Part shown: in pieces, positions 46,525 through 59,700 of the stretch
Position numbering within the stretch: position 1 is the first letter of the stretch
Layout of the letters: every line of letters begins with the position of its first letter
DNA from: Oegoconia quadripuncta
Taxonomy: Eukaryota; Arthropoda; Insecta; Lepidoptera; Autostichidae
DNA length: 64,000 nucleotides
Direction: 5' to 3'
Assembly: GCA_949316235.1 (NCBI GenBank)
Contig: OX438744.1
Span: 29,322,778-29,386,777, forward strand
The notes under the pieces: generated by a model
What the model was told of the DNA's origin: nothing
What the model saw: the letters and a program-made list of their open reading frames with translations, nothing else
Databases searched by the model: none
Translations under genes and position numbers: made by a program

Positions 46525-47610
46525 TATTTAGGGACGTAGCGACTGTTTGTTTATTTATAACTTCACTTCAGAGACCAATAGTGATGGCTTTTAATGCCAT
46601 TCCCATTCTATTTCCTACCGAATTTTTATATTACTGACGAAGGAAGAACAACAAAACAAAGAGAAATGCTAAGAAAAATCACCACCAAAACCCCATACCA
46701 GGCCAGCAGCAGCAACAGGCCAGGCGGGCACACAAAACACCAATTATTTTTATTTACAGAATATGTATGGCACAAAGGAAGACACAAACAAATAAAGCAA
46801 AATTCTCTTTGCAATATTCTACGGCATCGCAGACAGAAAGTAAGCAAGCAGAGGCTATCTCTAGGAGATCTCTAGAGGGCTTTTTTGACAGTTCTAGCTG
46901 TCAGTGTAGGGTTGCCAATTTCAAACTTAAATAGGCACTAATTATATGCGGTATATCGTATTTCTGAGGCTTGATACAAGGACTGTTCAAATGTCGTTCA
47001 TACATATCATAAGTTCGGTCACCATGGGCTCGCATATTATTATTCAAAAAGTGCGGGTCCTCTGCAGCGTCACACGGCTTTGAACGATTTCCTACGGCGG
47101 GCCTTCGTTCTCCTCTACTCGAATCGTCAAGTTATTTGAGAAGTGACGGCAAAAGACCCGATGGCATGGTGGCAAGGGCCCACTCTTGAAAATTGGGGAG
47201 GTCGCTTGTGTGGGATGCAAGCTGCGTAAATACTTTGGCCGATTATAGTGCTTGCATGCGGAGCAGAAAGAAACAATGGACGACGAATTACTGTTACTCA
47301 TTGCAAAAAAAATTGGAAATATTTGCTCGTGTTGACGCGTAAGAAGAAAAAACTGGTAATATAATTGTCGGATCTTATTTTCCAGAATTCACGATTATTA
47401 AAAAAAAAGGCCACTTTACGATTATTTCGAGAATTTCAAATTATTGAGAAAAGCGGCCACTTTTTTTAATAATGGTGAAAGGAAATAAGTGTATGGACTT
47501 GTGTGTGTGGACTCCACACCCTCTCCTGGATTATTAAAGGGTAAAGGCTGTTGATTAACGAGATGGCACAATAAAACTTCATAGGTACAAGTTATTTTAA
47601 AACACACACA
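46525..47610. other. Intergenic region between gene B and gene A
   Basis: It should hold the gene A promoter and 5' UTR and the gene B 3' end. 47090-47335 resembles a coding or transposon-like segment (MDDELLLLIAKK on plus from about 47279) but no family is assigned. 47394-47480 is an imperfect palindrome around GGCCACTTT. Confidence 0.35.
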
Positions 47611-47616
47611 TTTAAT
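47611..47616 (-). terminator. Possible gene B poly(A) signal variant
   Basis: ATTAAA on the minus strand, about 46 nt past the stop codon at 47662. This is the commonest variant hexamer, but AT-rich DNA makes chance matches likely. Confidence 0.3.
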
Positions 47617-47661
47617 TTGTAAAACGATGCAGACTACCCACCAATGAAAAAATCTGTAATA

Positions 47662-47755
47662 TCACATACATATTCTTTCGTGGTTTGAGAGTTGGCTCAG
47701 ACATGTAAACGACTTCTCACATTTCGAACATTTCTGGGGAGAATCGGCGTGATGT
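47662..47755 (-). CDS. Gene B exon 8 (end of finger 10, finger 11, stop)
   Basis: HHADSPQKCSKCEKSFTCLS then QLSNHERICM and TGA at 47664-47662. The last finger ligand is Cys instead of His. Confidence 0.9.
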
Positions 47756-50700
47756 CTGAAAATAAAATACACTAGATTTAGCATATGCAAATGACCGATT
47801 TTGATTTTCAATGACAACAGCATCTTTCTCCCGTAGATGTCGCACGAGAAATACTTCAAGATCTATCATACGCCATACAGTATGTTAGAATAAATATTGA
47901 AAGTTGACTTGTGCTGTTGCTAGATGTAAAACCAAAGCTATCTATGTCCTAAGAATTCAAATACAACAAATATTGAATTCGCTTTTTTGTGCAGTTAAGT
48001 TGCCCAGTCAGAATCTACAAAGGCATCCACTTTATACCACTACTATGATAAGTTTCGTCCACAACTATTCACAATATTGGACATAACCTCACGTAAAAGT
48101 CGCCTGTATTAAGAAACCGTTCCTAAGATTTAGATGACTTAAGTGATGCTACATAATCAGTGGTATATTAGAACAGATCAAAAAAAAATTGAGACTGAGA
48201 CGCGATCTCAATCACAATGATTTATTAATACGGCTCTCAATTTCTAACTGTATACTGTAATATAATGAGAACATTTCCCTTAAATCAGCGATGGAACGAT
48301 GATACTACAATAACAGAAGGACCCCGATAAAAATATTCGCAACAATTATAGTGTATTTTTCTTAATAAGTTTCAGGCTAATGTTCTTAAAACATTTTGTG
48401 AAACATAGTCATTACAGATTTTATACCTGTCATTACAGGTTTTATCAAAAAATTATTATTTATAAATATAAATGAATATAAAAGTATGTTGCACTGTTAG
48501 GACAACGCTTCCTCTATTTGACGAGAGTATGACCCATAATCCGGCTTTTTGGCGGGAACTCGGCGAGTGAAGTAGCATTTTTCTTATAAGTCTTATAATT
48601 TGTGCATTCTAACTTTTGAAGCTTAATAATGGCAGAATATTGTGCAGCAAACGTTAGTGATAGTGTACAAGTGAAGGGAAGTGTAAATTAAAGTGCGTAA
48701 CGGAGCTTTCGGGTTCCCACAAGAAGCCGCCAAAATCTTTTGTGAAGCATTCTGCCACTTTACTGAAGAATGACTTGACCGTGACTAGACTCTGTATACG
48801 CCAAGTATACGACGAATTACTTGTTTTGACTGAGACTGACTTACAAACTGAAGAAATAAGAGAAATAAAATTTTTCACTCGAAACTCGCAGTAATGTCCC
48901 TCGACAGTGAGGTTGACTGGTTGTCATCCTCAAAAATAAGAAGAAGCTACTGCTTGTTCAAAAGCCAATTTTCCTCTGACCTTGAGAAGAACAAGCAAGA
49001 AACCCGAGAGGTTGCTCTTTTAAAAAAAAAAAGATTTTTATGATACTAAATTATTAATTATTATTTTATATTTTAATATTTCCTTATTAATTGTGAAATA
49101 GCCTGGTTACGCGAACGGGCTGTTTGTCCATGAATGTTTATAAGTCAGTCTCAGTCAAAACAAGTAATTCGTCGTATATAGAGTCCAGTCACGGTGAAGT
49201 CATTCTTTAGTAAAGTGGCAGAATGCTTTACAAAAGATTTTGTAAAGCATAAAGCTTGTGGGAACCCGACAGCTCCGTTACGCACTTTAATTTACACTTC
49301 CTTTCACTTGTACACCAACACTAACGTTTGCTGCACAATATTCTGCCATTATTAAGCTTCAAAAGTTAGAATGCACAAATTATAATAATTATAAAGAAAA
49401 ATGCAACTTCACTCGCCGAGATCCCACCATAAAGCCGGATTATGGGTCATACTCTCGTCAAATAGAGGAAGCGTTGTCCTAACAGTGGCAGAGTCGATAC
49501 AGACCGCTTGTGATGCCGCAGCAGCGTGCTGCGCTGAGAGTAACGCTTGCTGCAGCGCGGGCAGGCGTGCGCGCGCTGGCCGCTGTGCGTGCGCTCGTGG
49601 AGGGTCAGGTTGAATTTCTTCGCGAACGACTTGTTACATGTGCTGAAAGCTTATGCTTTAGTCTTATGACTAGAGAGTGATATTTTTAAGTGGACGTGGA
49701 TGGCCAAATCCGAAACTATGAGGCATAGCGCACACTACTCAAAGGAGTCTCTGGTCGAATTTTGATGAAAAGTAAAACTGCGTCATTGGATTTTTGAAAA
49801 ATCAATATACATAGCCAAGAAATGGAACCCGTTACATCATTCGATAGTGGTTCCGATTCGGATGTACACCAACTAAACTAAACTAAAACCAGTTTTAGAG
49901 TGGTGCCGTCGCATCGTACTCTTCCAAGGAGAAAGAGACAGTACTACTTTAAAACTGGTTTTAGTTCAGTTTAGTTTAGTTGGGGTACATTCGAATCGAC
50001 ACCATTGTCACTAATAAAGAACGAATTATGGGAAGTAATGACTAAAATTAGCAACACAATGGTGTCGATTAGGATGTACAGCAACTAAACTAAAACCAGT
50101 TTTAAAGTAGTACTGTCTCTTTCTCCCTGGAAGAGTACGGTGCGACGGCACCACTCCAAAACTGGTTTTAGTTTAGTTGGTGCACGTCCGAATCGACACC
50201 AATATTTATTTCTTTTACGTTACCTACCTATTAAAACTTAACTGATCAATTGTTCAAACATCTTAATATCTTTATTGTACACAAAATCGTTACAGAAATA
50301 TGCATTGTATATAAAATGTACAAAGGCGAGCTTAACTCCGATAGAGTTTTCTAACCTTAGAGAAACATAGTGTTTATTAGATTGGGCAGAAAATAGTGTA
50401 CACAACAATTGAACTAATGAAACATCCAACTAATTATGAATTATTGGCGCCAATTCTTTTTTTTTTGGTTCAATTTATTTTTTATTATAGGAATATTCAT
50501 ACAGCCATTTCTGAATCAAAAACAATCACAGACATAACCTCACTATTCAAAAGCGCGGCAAGGCCTAAATGACGCCAATTCACTTTACGTTCTAATTTCG
50601 AATATTTAAATTTTTGTATAATAATATTTTACTGTATGCCCTTAACCTCGAAGCGATAATAAATATTTGAAATTAGAACTTTCCTTAACTTTACCGTGTG

Positions 50701-53700
50701 TCATTCATTACTTCCCAGAATTCGTTTCTTATTAGCGACTGGTGTAATACACTGTGTGTTTTTTTCCAAAATGATCGGGTTCGATTCCGGGTTAGGAATA
50801 TTGTGATTTTTCAAAATTCCAATGCTCCAGTTTTAGTTTTCATCAAAATCAACCCCGAAACTCCTTGGGAGTACTCTTCGCTATTCCTCATAGTTTCGGA
50901 TTTGACCATCCTGCCTTGCCTGCATCAGCTTTAAGGCCTGTATTAATAAACCAATCTCAATACAAGTCTTGAGGCTGTATCAACCGAGATGCGTTTTAAG
51001 CAGTTGACGCTATCTCAAGCTCCGTGCTAATTTATAAACCAATCTTGAGGTCTACTCAGCTGAAATCACTTCTCAAGTATTCGCCTCAGCGGCGAATGAA
51101 TCAATCAATCAATCAAGTACACTTTATTGCACAACTTTCTACAATACACTTCTTAAATATAGCTTCATAAAAAATAATAATTGTACAACAACAAAAATTG
51201 TATGAATGATAGTATTCAGTTTCTTTTATAAATACGCGCACCTCTCAAGTGAGTACTGCTTGAGTATGCACGTGCTTTTTAGGTCTCAAGTTCGGTTTAT
51301 TAATCAACACGTTTTCTTGAGACCGGTCACAAAACTGTTTTCAATCTTGAGAGCAATTAATACGGGCCTAAGTAAATGATCTCAACAGGTACCTGCAGTT
51401 ATAAGGCCTCTCTCCAAGATGTACCCTTTTGTGTAACTTCAGTTGTTCAGCATTGGTGAGCGTCTTACCGCAGATGTCGCAAAGGAAACTGGTCTTTATT
51501 CCGTGTTCCTAAGGCATACAGATAACAATTTCCTTTCAAGCACAAACGTTTAGCGACTTACCTCAATCACCTAGCACCACAATGTTACTCGTATCAGCAT
51601 TCTCGATAGAACGCGCTTCCATCATACATAACATATATACCGGTGAGTTTATTTTCCGGAAGGAAAAAATAGGGCGGGCATATTAGGTAAGTGAAATAGG
51701 AATTATTGGCATAGGTAGTTTAATTATTTTTTTTTTAAAAAAAGCACGCGCCGGCTCTATCTTGATGTGCGACTGGCGGGATTCGTATGCTAAATTTATT
51801 TGGAACTTATATTTTCTCCAAATTTTCTTAATTTAATTTAATGATGTTATTATGTGGTACAAATGGGATACGCGAAATGACACAATTAACGCTTAATTCG
51901 ATGATGGTTTTGAAAAAAAAAATGAACTACCTATATACCTTCATAATACCTTCTATTTCCTTCCTTCCTTCCTTCCTTCCTTCCTTCCTTACGGTAAAAA
52001 AAACTCATCCGGTATATACACAAATGGCAATGACTGGCGTATCACTGGCAGTATTCATCATCACAAACATTTATCCCTAGCGGGAATCGAACCCACTAGA
52101 ATTAGCAGTCATTTAAAAACTCAATCAGGTGAGGGGTACAAATAAAATAAAAAAAAATATATAGTTAATTCGTAAGTGATTGATTTCACATTGTTATTCT
52201 TATAATACATACAGGATGAATTTTTCAATTGGGCGTGCACGGCCAAATCCCAAACTATAAGGAATAGCGAAAAGTACTCGAGGAGATATAAACTGATATC
52301 ACTAATAAAAATAGAATGGAGGTAGTTGTGTCGAGAAAGATAGTAGGATCTAGAGATACGATCCCATCGACCGACCTACCCGCGATCTAAAACATGCCGA
52401 TAATATTAAACAATAAATGAAAATAAATAATAAAGCAGGTTGCTTGGAAGAAAGAAGCATAAGCTCGTCCTTAATATATGCGAAAGACACAAGCAACAAA
52501 ATATCTTGCTTAATAATTTCAAAATGTAATACTTCTTTCCAGATTGCCATGGGTTGTCTTGAAGAAGAATAAGCCCGCCTTTACAGCGCTTAATGCGTTA
52601 AATTAATTACTATGTGAAAATATAGAATTGCAAAAATAATAAATTATATAAATTTAATTCGCAATTCTATTCGCGGTCACATATTGGCGCAGCCAGTGAG
52701 TGTTTCAGATTTGGTCTAGCACGCTCACTTGAAAAATTCACCTGTATACTAGGAAAATTAAAATTATTATTCGTAAATCATTAAAATAACGTCTATAAAA
52801 GTAATGACCATACCTTTAAATGTTCAGTGAATGCGTTCCTGCTGTCGCATGGAAAAGAACAATGCATGCAGACATAGCGCTTTAAGCTTGATGACTGCGG
52901 GTGGACCGTACTTCGGTGGGCTGTCAGATACCTACAATATTAATTATAATGGAACCATCAAACTTGGCTAAACAACTACGGAATTCAGCTATTTTGATAA
53001 TGTCAAAAATTGTCCTAAAATAGTGCCCAAAGAAAAAAATTACTGCCACTGTGGTTCAATGTAAACAACATTGGTTTACGAATCGCAGTCACGTGTTCAA
53101 TCCCCAGCGGAGTACATGTTTAAGTACTTGGTTGGTGGTAAGACATTTTAAACGTCCGCCTGGCTGGCTACCACCATCTTATCTAAATCTGCCGCCAAGC
53201 AGCAATGTTAATAGTATTGTTATGTTCCGGTTGTCGGAGATTAGATAGCCAGTCCCCCAAATATGTTGCTTACGCCTCATCTTCACTTAAAATGAGGTGT
53301 GTTTGAGGTCAAGCACTAACCCGTTGTGCATAAAAAATAAAAAAACAGTAGTTTGAGCTTTATTCAAAATTTTCTGACGTCACGTGTTACTGGTATCATT
53401 TCTCATACGCGGTGAATGTTTACCCTATGATTATAATTTGTAAAAAACTGCACAAATAGTTCTTCAAAAATAATAAAATTATTTGGCAGTCCTTGTAAAA
53501 TGGGGCAGGAAACGACGGACTTTTCGTTTTATTATGAGTAATATAACAAGCGAAAGAGATGCGAATACGATCCTCTCCCTCGCTCCCTTAACCGTGTGCT
53601 ATTTCCGCAACTGAAAGCCCCTAGATATTAATAAGTGGAGTTAAGTGAAATCCCGGCCCTTGTAACCACAGCCGGCTGCAACTGCTGGATATACTATTAA

Positions 53701-56700
53701 AAATCGTTAAGTTGCATCATAGTTTCTCTACAAAGACACGAAGATAGAAGTTTGCGTCACTTTTACTCGTCTACAGCATGAATGTGATAGAAGGTCGTTG
53801 TAGAGAGTCCAGATAGTGCTAGCCCGGCAGTACTATGCAACCAAACTACATGTATGTAATGAATTACCAAACCAACCTGTTCATATGGAAGGCGAGACCG
53901 CAGATATTGCAGACAAACGGTTTGACACCATTATGGATATTCTGGTGTTCCTCATACCAGGTCTTCACTTGGAAACCCCTGTTGCATGTCTCGCATTTGT
54001 ACTGTTCAAGTAAGAATCACAAAAAGTTATACTATACAGGGCGTCCCAAAGTTATGGGACATGAAGGGGAAGTACCTTAAATATTGTAGATAGTGAATTT
54101 TGCTCAAAGAAGACTTTATGTTATTTTTAAAAGTTAGTAATTCTGCATTCATAGATTTTCTAAAAATTACTTGCTTCGGCTGGGAATCGAACCGACTTAA
54201 ATGTGAAAAAAAAAACACCCTATTTTTATGATGCCAATCGAAAGAATAGCTAAAAAATAATAACTCTGCCTAAGTAACATAGTATTTTAAAAGAAAGGAA
54301 CAACATAAAATGATTGAGTCAAATTTCAAGAAAGTTATTTATTGCCGACGACGTTCGAAAAGTAGCGATATTATCATTCCAAAGATAGCATTGATTATTC
54401 GTAAATAAGTTGCAAACAGAATTGTGCCATATCACATCGAGTGTTCACCATAAAATGATTAGAAAATCAACAGGCAGCGGGCTCATTAAAAGATTGGCGA
54501 TTTGCGTAAGACAAGAGGGATCACATTTTGAGCATTTAATTAATTAATTTACAAAAAAATACCTACTTAATTGACTACGGCAGTTTCATGTATGTTTTTT
54601 ATTTGATTAAAATGATTAATTTCACGTTGTTCCTTTCTTTTAAAATACTATGTTACTTAGGCAGAGTTATTATTTTTTAGCTATTCTTTCGATTGGCATC
54701 ATAAAAGTAGGGTGTTTTTTTTTTCACATTTGAGTCGGTTCGATTCCCAGCCGAAGCAAATAATTTTTAGAAAATCTATGAATGCAGAATTACTAACTTT
54801 TAAAAATAACATAAAGTCTTCTTTGAGCAAAATTCACTATCTACGATATTTAAGGTACTTCCCCTTCATGTCCCATAACTTTGGGACGCCCTGTATATAG
54901 GGTGACCCAGATCAAAGACCCACGAAGAAAAAGTAAATTAAATGTGAACTTAATTAGCTTAACTCAACTGAAAGAAACAGATTACTAAAATGGAGCTGGT
55001 AACCAATATTACTGTATATTTTTTAAATAGATAATTAATGTATCGCCTTTTTGTACACTTCATCATTTATGTTAAATGTTCTTTGTATTTTATTTTTGTG
55101 TGCAATAAAGAATTTAATAATAATAGTAAAGCATTTACAAACAAACAACCAAAGATGTAATGGTTATATATCACTGAAAAAATACTACGTAATTTGGGTC
55201 TAACATAATATTAATTAATTGAAATGTCGAATGCGCGAGAATCAGGGCCCAGGACCCCTATTCTCGCACACTCGACATTTGTCTATCGATAGACATTGGC
55301 ATGTCTATCTCTTTCACACTTATATACGTGTGTAAAAGTGACAAACCTATTGATGTCGTTCGACATTGAAATCTCGAATGCGCGAGAATCGGGTTCCAGG
55401 GCCCTGATTCTCGCACACTCGGCATTAGACTATTGATAGACATTGGCATGTCTATCTCTTTCACACTTATATGCATGTGTAAAAGTGACAAACCTATTGA
55501 TGTCTATCGACATTAAAATCTCGAGTGTGTGAGAATCAAGCCCCAGGCTCCTGATTCTCACATACTCGAGATTTAAATGTCGAACGACATCAATAGGTTT
55601 GTCACTTTTACACACGTATATAAGTGTGAAAGAGATAGACATGCCCATGTCTATCGATAGACAAATGTCGAGTGTGCGAGAATAGGGGTCCAGGACCCCG
55701 ATTCTCGCACGATCGACATTTACTGTCGATAGACATCCATAGGTTTGTCACTTTTGCACGCCCTTATTAGTTCGAAAGAGATAGTTATACCAACGTCTAT
55801 CGACAGTGAAATCTCGAACGCACGAGAATCGGGGTCCTGGACTCCTATTCTCGCACACTCGACATTTACTGTCGATAGACATCCATAGGTTTGTCACTTT
55901 TGCACGCCCTTATTAGTACGAAAGAGATAGTTATACCAATGTCTATCGACAGTGAAATCTCGAACGCACGAGAATCGGGGTCCTGCTCTACGATCGCGGG
56001 ATACCTCAATAGATAAACTTTATTCGCATTACAGTTATACAGTTATACAAATGCTATATATGTTCAATATCTCGGACATTTGTAAACCAATTGCAGTAAT
56101 TATTTGTTGTTGTGGTGGCAGCCTTGGTTGATTTTGGCTAAGAAAAATTACATTAAATTTTGAAAAGTAACTTGTCGGAAACGAGGATCGCATTACCATC
56201 AAAAATGCCAAAGAAGTCATCTTGTATTTTTAATAACATTTTAATTAAGACAACGAAATTTTAATATTTGGAATAAGATCGTCACGTAATTTATGTATTT
56301 ATGCATGACCAAAGCAATTAATGGGGAACTAGTTATTAGTAACAAAAACATGTTGCGTAGTAAGTACACTTTAAAAACCACGATGGCGCCACTGGACATT
56401 GCAATTTTATATCGTCAATACCTATTCCTCTATGTCAATACCTACGGACACCGATGCCTGACATGCCAACGAGCTGGTTGTCAAGGGTGATTATCATCTA
56501 AATGGTTTTAATCTAATAATTTTATAATTACTTTCTTAATAAATTTCTGCTCGGTATTGTTATTGGGGATGTCATGTCTGCTGGCTACAGACTGATGGTT
56601 TTGTACCTTATAACATCACTGACTATTTGAACGATAAGCAAGCATGGACATAGCTGTCTTATTATTCATATAATCATGAAATCACAAATTGTAACCCATA

Positions 56701-59700
56701 ATCTTTAAAAGAGCAACCCTAGAGTTTCTTGCTCGTTCTTCTCTGGGGAGTCAGCTTTGTGAATGAGCCGTAAATTTAAATGTAATATTAATAGTGACGT
56801 TTTCAAGCGATAATTTTATCCTATGAAATAAAATATTTTGATTTGATTTGATTTATTGAAAGAACGAATACCTTGAACTCTGTCCTGTGTCGCTTCTCAT
56901 GTTCCTTCAGAGCCCCAACATACACGGTACTATAGCCACACTGGTATGAACAATTGATCTTCAGGCCGCTATGAGCACGACCGTGGCGAACTATCTCTGA
57001 TGCAGTCTTATATGTTCGTCCTGAAAGGATTGCATTGTATATCTAAAGCTCCTAAATGTTGATAAAAGAAATAATAACAAATGCTTGAGCTCCGCCAATT
57101 ATAGAAACAAATAATGTTGGATATATTTCTAGTCAAATGTCGAGAGGATTTCTAGTTAAATGTCGAGACGGCGCACCTGTGTTCCCCTAGATACGATTAA
57201 AAATTGGATATAAAAGTGTTACAATCGATAGACAGTTATCAAAGTGAAATTTAACATACAAAGTTCAAGTGTTCATGTTATATCAATGCAAAATGCATTA
57301 TTAAGACCTTTATTTGTGCAATTAATCTAGAGAGTGCCATGTATCTCTGATTGATTTGTGACTCCTACCCTCCACTTTAAATTTTTCCCTGGCCACAATA
57401 TAGCAAATGTCATTACGACATTGCTATATTGATTGCCACAATACAGAAAAATCCCGAAAAATATGTAGAAATATCCAGTACTATGTCAAAAGAAAATTAC
57501 GATAATTTTTTGCTCATAACAGTCACAGAATAGGGGACTATGTCAAAGAACATTTTCTTTCCTGGATCGGGACAAATGAAAAAATAAAATGGCCGCCGAT
57601 GTCCCCAGATCTAACCCCGTTACATTTTTTTTAAATCATTGCTCAAACGAATGTGATTCATGTGCTTGTTTAATCCCACTAGGGATATTTGTTTGTATGA
57701 TGAAATTAATTTAAAATGCCCTACCACCAACCTAACCGAGTACTTAAACATGTACCCCGCTGGGGATCGAACCCGCACCCTCCAAATCGTAAACCCAATG
57801 TTGTTTACATTGAGCCACGCAGACGGCAAACCTTATGGTATGTATACCGATACTTACAGAAACAAGACATGTATCTGTGTTTTAGCAACCATCTTGTATC
57901 CATAACACAAGACAGATGCTTGGTGGAAAACTAGATGGTGCTATGCATGTGTACTACGTATTCAAGAATATTTAGTTTACTAACCACATATTTTACAAAT
58001 AAATGGCCTGTCCTCTACATGGGTGATCAAATGTCTGTTCACTGCCTTCTTATTGTCCATTACTCTATCACATTTACGACATTTGTACACCTGAGTCCCG
58101 TTTTCAAACATACAACATATTTCAGACCCTGTAACTTTACTGTCATTTGTATTTTCACTATTATCTAAATCTTTATTAACATTTGTATCTTTACTTATAT
58201 CTGGAATTTTATGACCATGTTCAATATTATAATGATCCAGTAAATCACTTTGAGTATTAAATACTGCAAAGCATGTAAGACACTTATGGTTTAAATCATT
58301 TAAAATAGGACTATAAGTTTTAATGTCAGTTTCCGAAATTAATGTACCACTTGTGTTAGAAGAATTGATATTTTCTTTTGACCATTTGATTGAATCTTCT
58401 AGAGTTTTGTTTGTGTTCTTCTCATTGCCACACTTCGCGCTTTTTATTGAAGATAATGTTTCATCTTCAGAATCATATTCTGTAATATTTTCTGCTTCAA
58501 AATCTATACCAATTTCTTCTTTAACAATAAATTCTTCTCCATCTATAGTATTGTCCATAAAATTTCTTGCAATACCAGAGATGTGTAAATATTTCTTTTC
58601 ATTATCAGACAAAAGCTCTATATCACTTTTGTCAGACTGACTCTTTAGAGTTGAGTAGAAATCAATTAACTTCTCTTTACCAATAGACAAAAAATGTAGC
58701 AAAATATTTTGGTTTCCGTTAACTTTATTTTGAAAAGTCTGTACTTCTTCTAATTTTTCCACACATTTGTCACACACTTGAGTTGGAAGGAACTCATTGA
58801 CCGCCACCTGTGAAGAAAATAATATTGTTTATGGTATGTCAAAAATTACCTATTTATTAGTTGAATTTTCATATATTATATCAGAAACATTTTCATTAGA
58901 TAGCTAAGCATACATGTCAAATTTATGTACATAACATCTTAATATGTTTATTAAATGACTGTCATAAGTAAAAGATATTTTGATATCGATCAATCAAGCG
59001 ATTTGCTATAGAAATCCTATAGTCTCTGACGATATCTAATCTCAAGTATCTGATGACCGATTTGACTCTGTCAGCGAAACCAACGGTTGCGGGTTCGAAT
59101 CCCGCGACGGGTAAATGTTTGTATGATGAATATGAACATTTATTCGAGTCATGGATGTTTATTTAAATATTTATGTATGTTTATCCGTCATCTAGTGTCC
59201 ATAGTACAAGCTTTGCTTAGTTTGGGACTGGATGATTGGTGTAAGTGTCCGAAATATTTATTTATTTATTATTTATTTACTTATTATTTATTTATATATA
59301 GTGAAGGGTCTTAACATGTTGAAAATTAACAATCGCACTGAAACAAAGCAACTCTATTTCAAAACTTTAAGTATTTATATAAAGATAAAACTTAACACTT
59401 TTGTGGACAGTGAACCAGACCAAAAGTTTTATTGTTATAATATGTATAGACATTCAGTGTCCGTGATCAGTTCATCATCATATTAACCACAGAAGTCCCC
59501 CAAATATCCTTAATAGATGTCAACTTTAATGTATATTTACAATGTAGGCACGTCAACAGCATTACATATTATAGTTTTGAGTGACATAATAGTACACATA
59601 CTAACATTATCTTATACATACAAGTGCCAATTAAAGGTGTGCACAGCATCTTATTAAGGGCTGTGGATTGTGTCTGTTTGTTAAACTTGGAGAATAAGGA

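Noticed and set aside
46525..47661. Gene A and gene B as one long gene
   Set aside because: Gene A has its own in-frame stop before its ATG and its own N-terminal cysteine domain, and gene B ends in a stop, so two genes fit better.
47662..47700. Extra splice donor (ATAT|GTATGT) before the gene B stop
   Set aside because: It matches a donor, but no further zinc-finger exon lies before gene A begins, and the TGA a few bases on gives a complete C2HC finger.
55218..55995. CRISPR-like regular repeats
   Set aside because: The repeats are palindromic blocks with conserved, not unique, spacers, and the genome is eukaryotic.
58323..58640. 105-codon plus-strand frame
   Set aside because: It is antisense to gene B exon 2, where minus-strand coding is clear.
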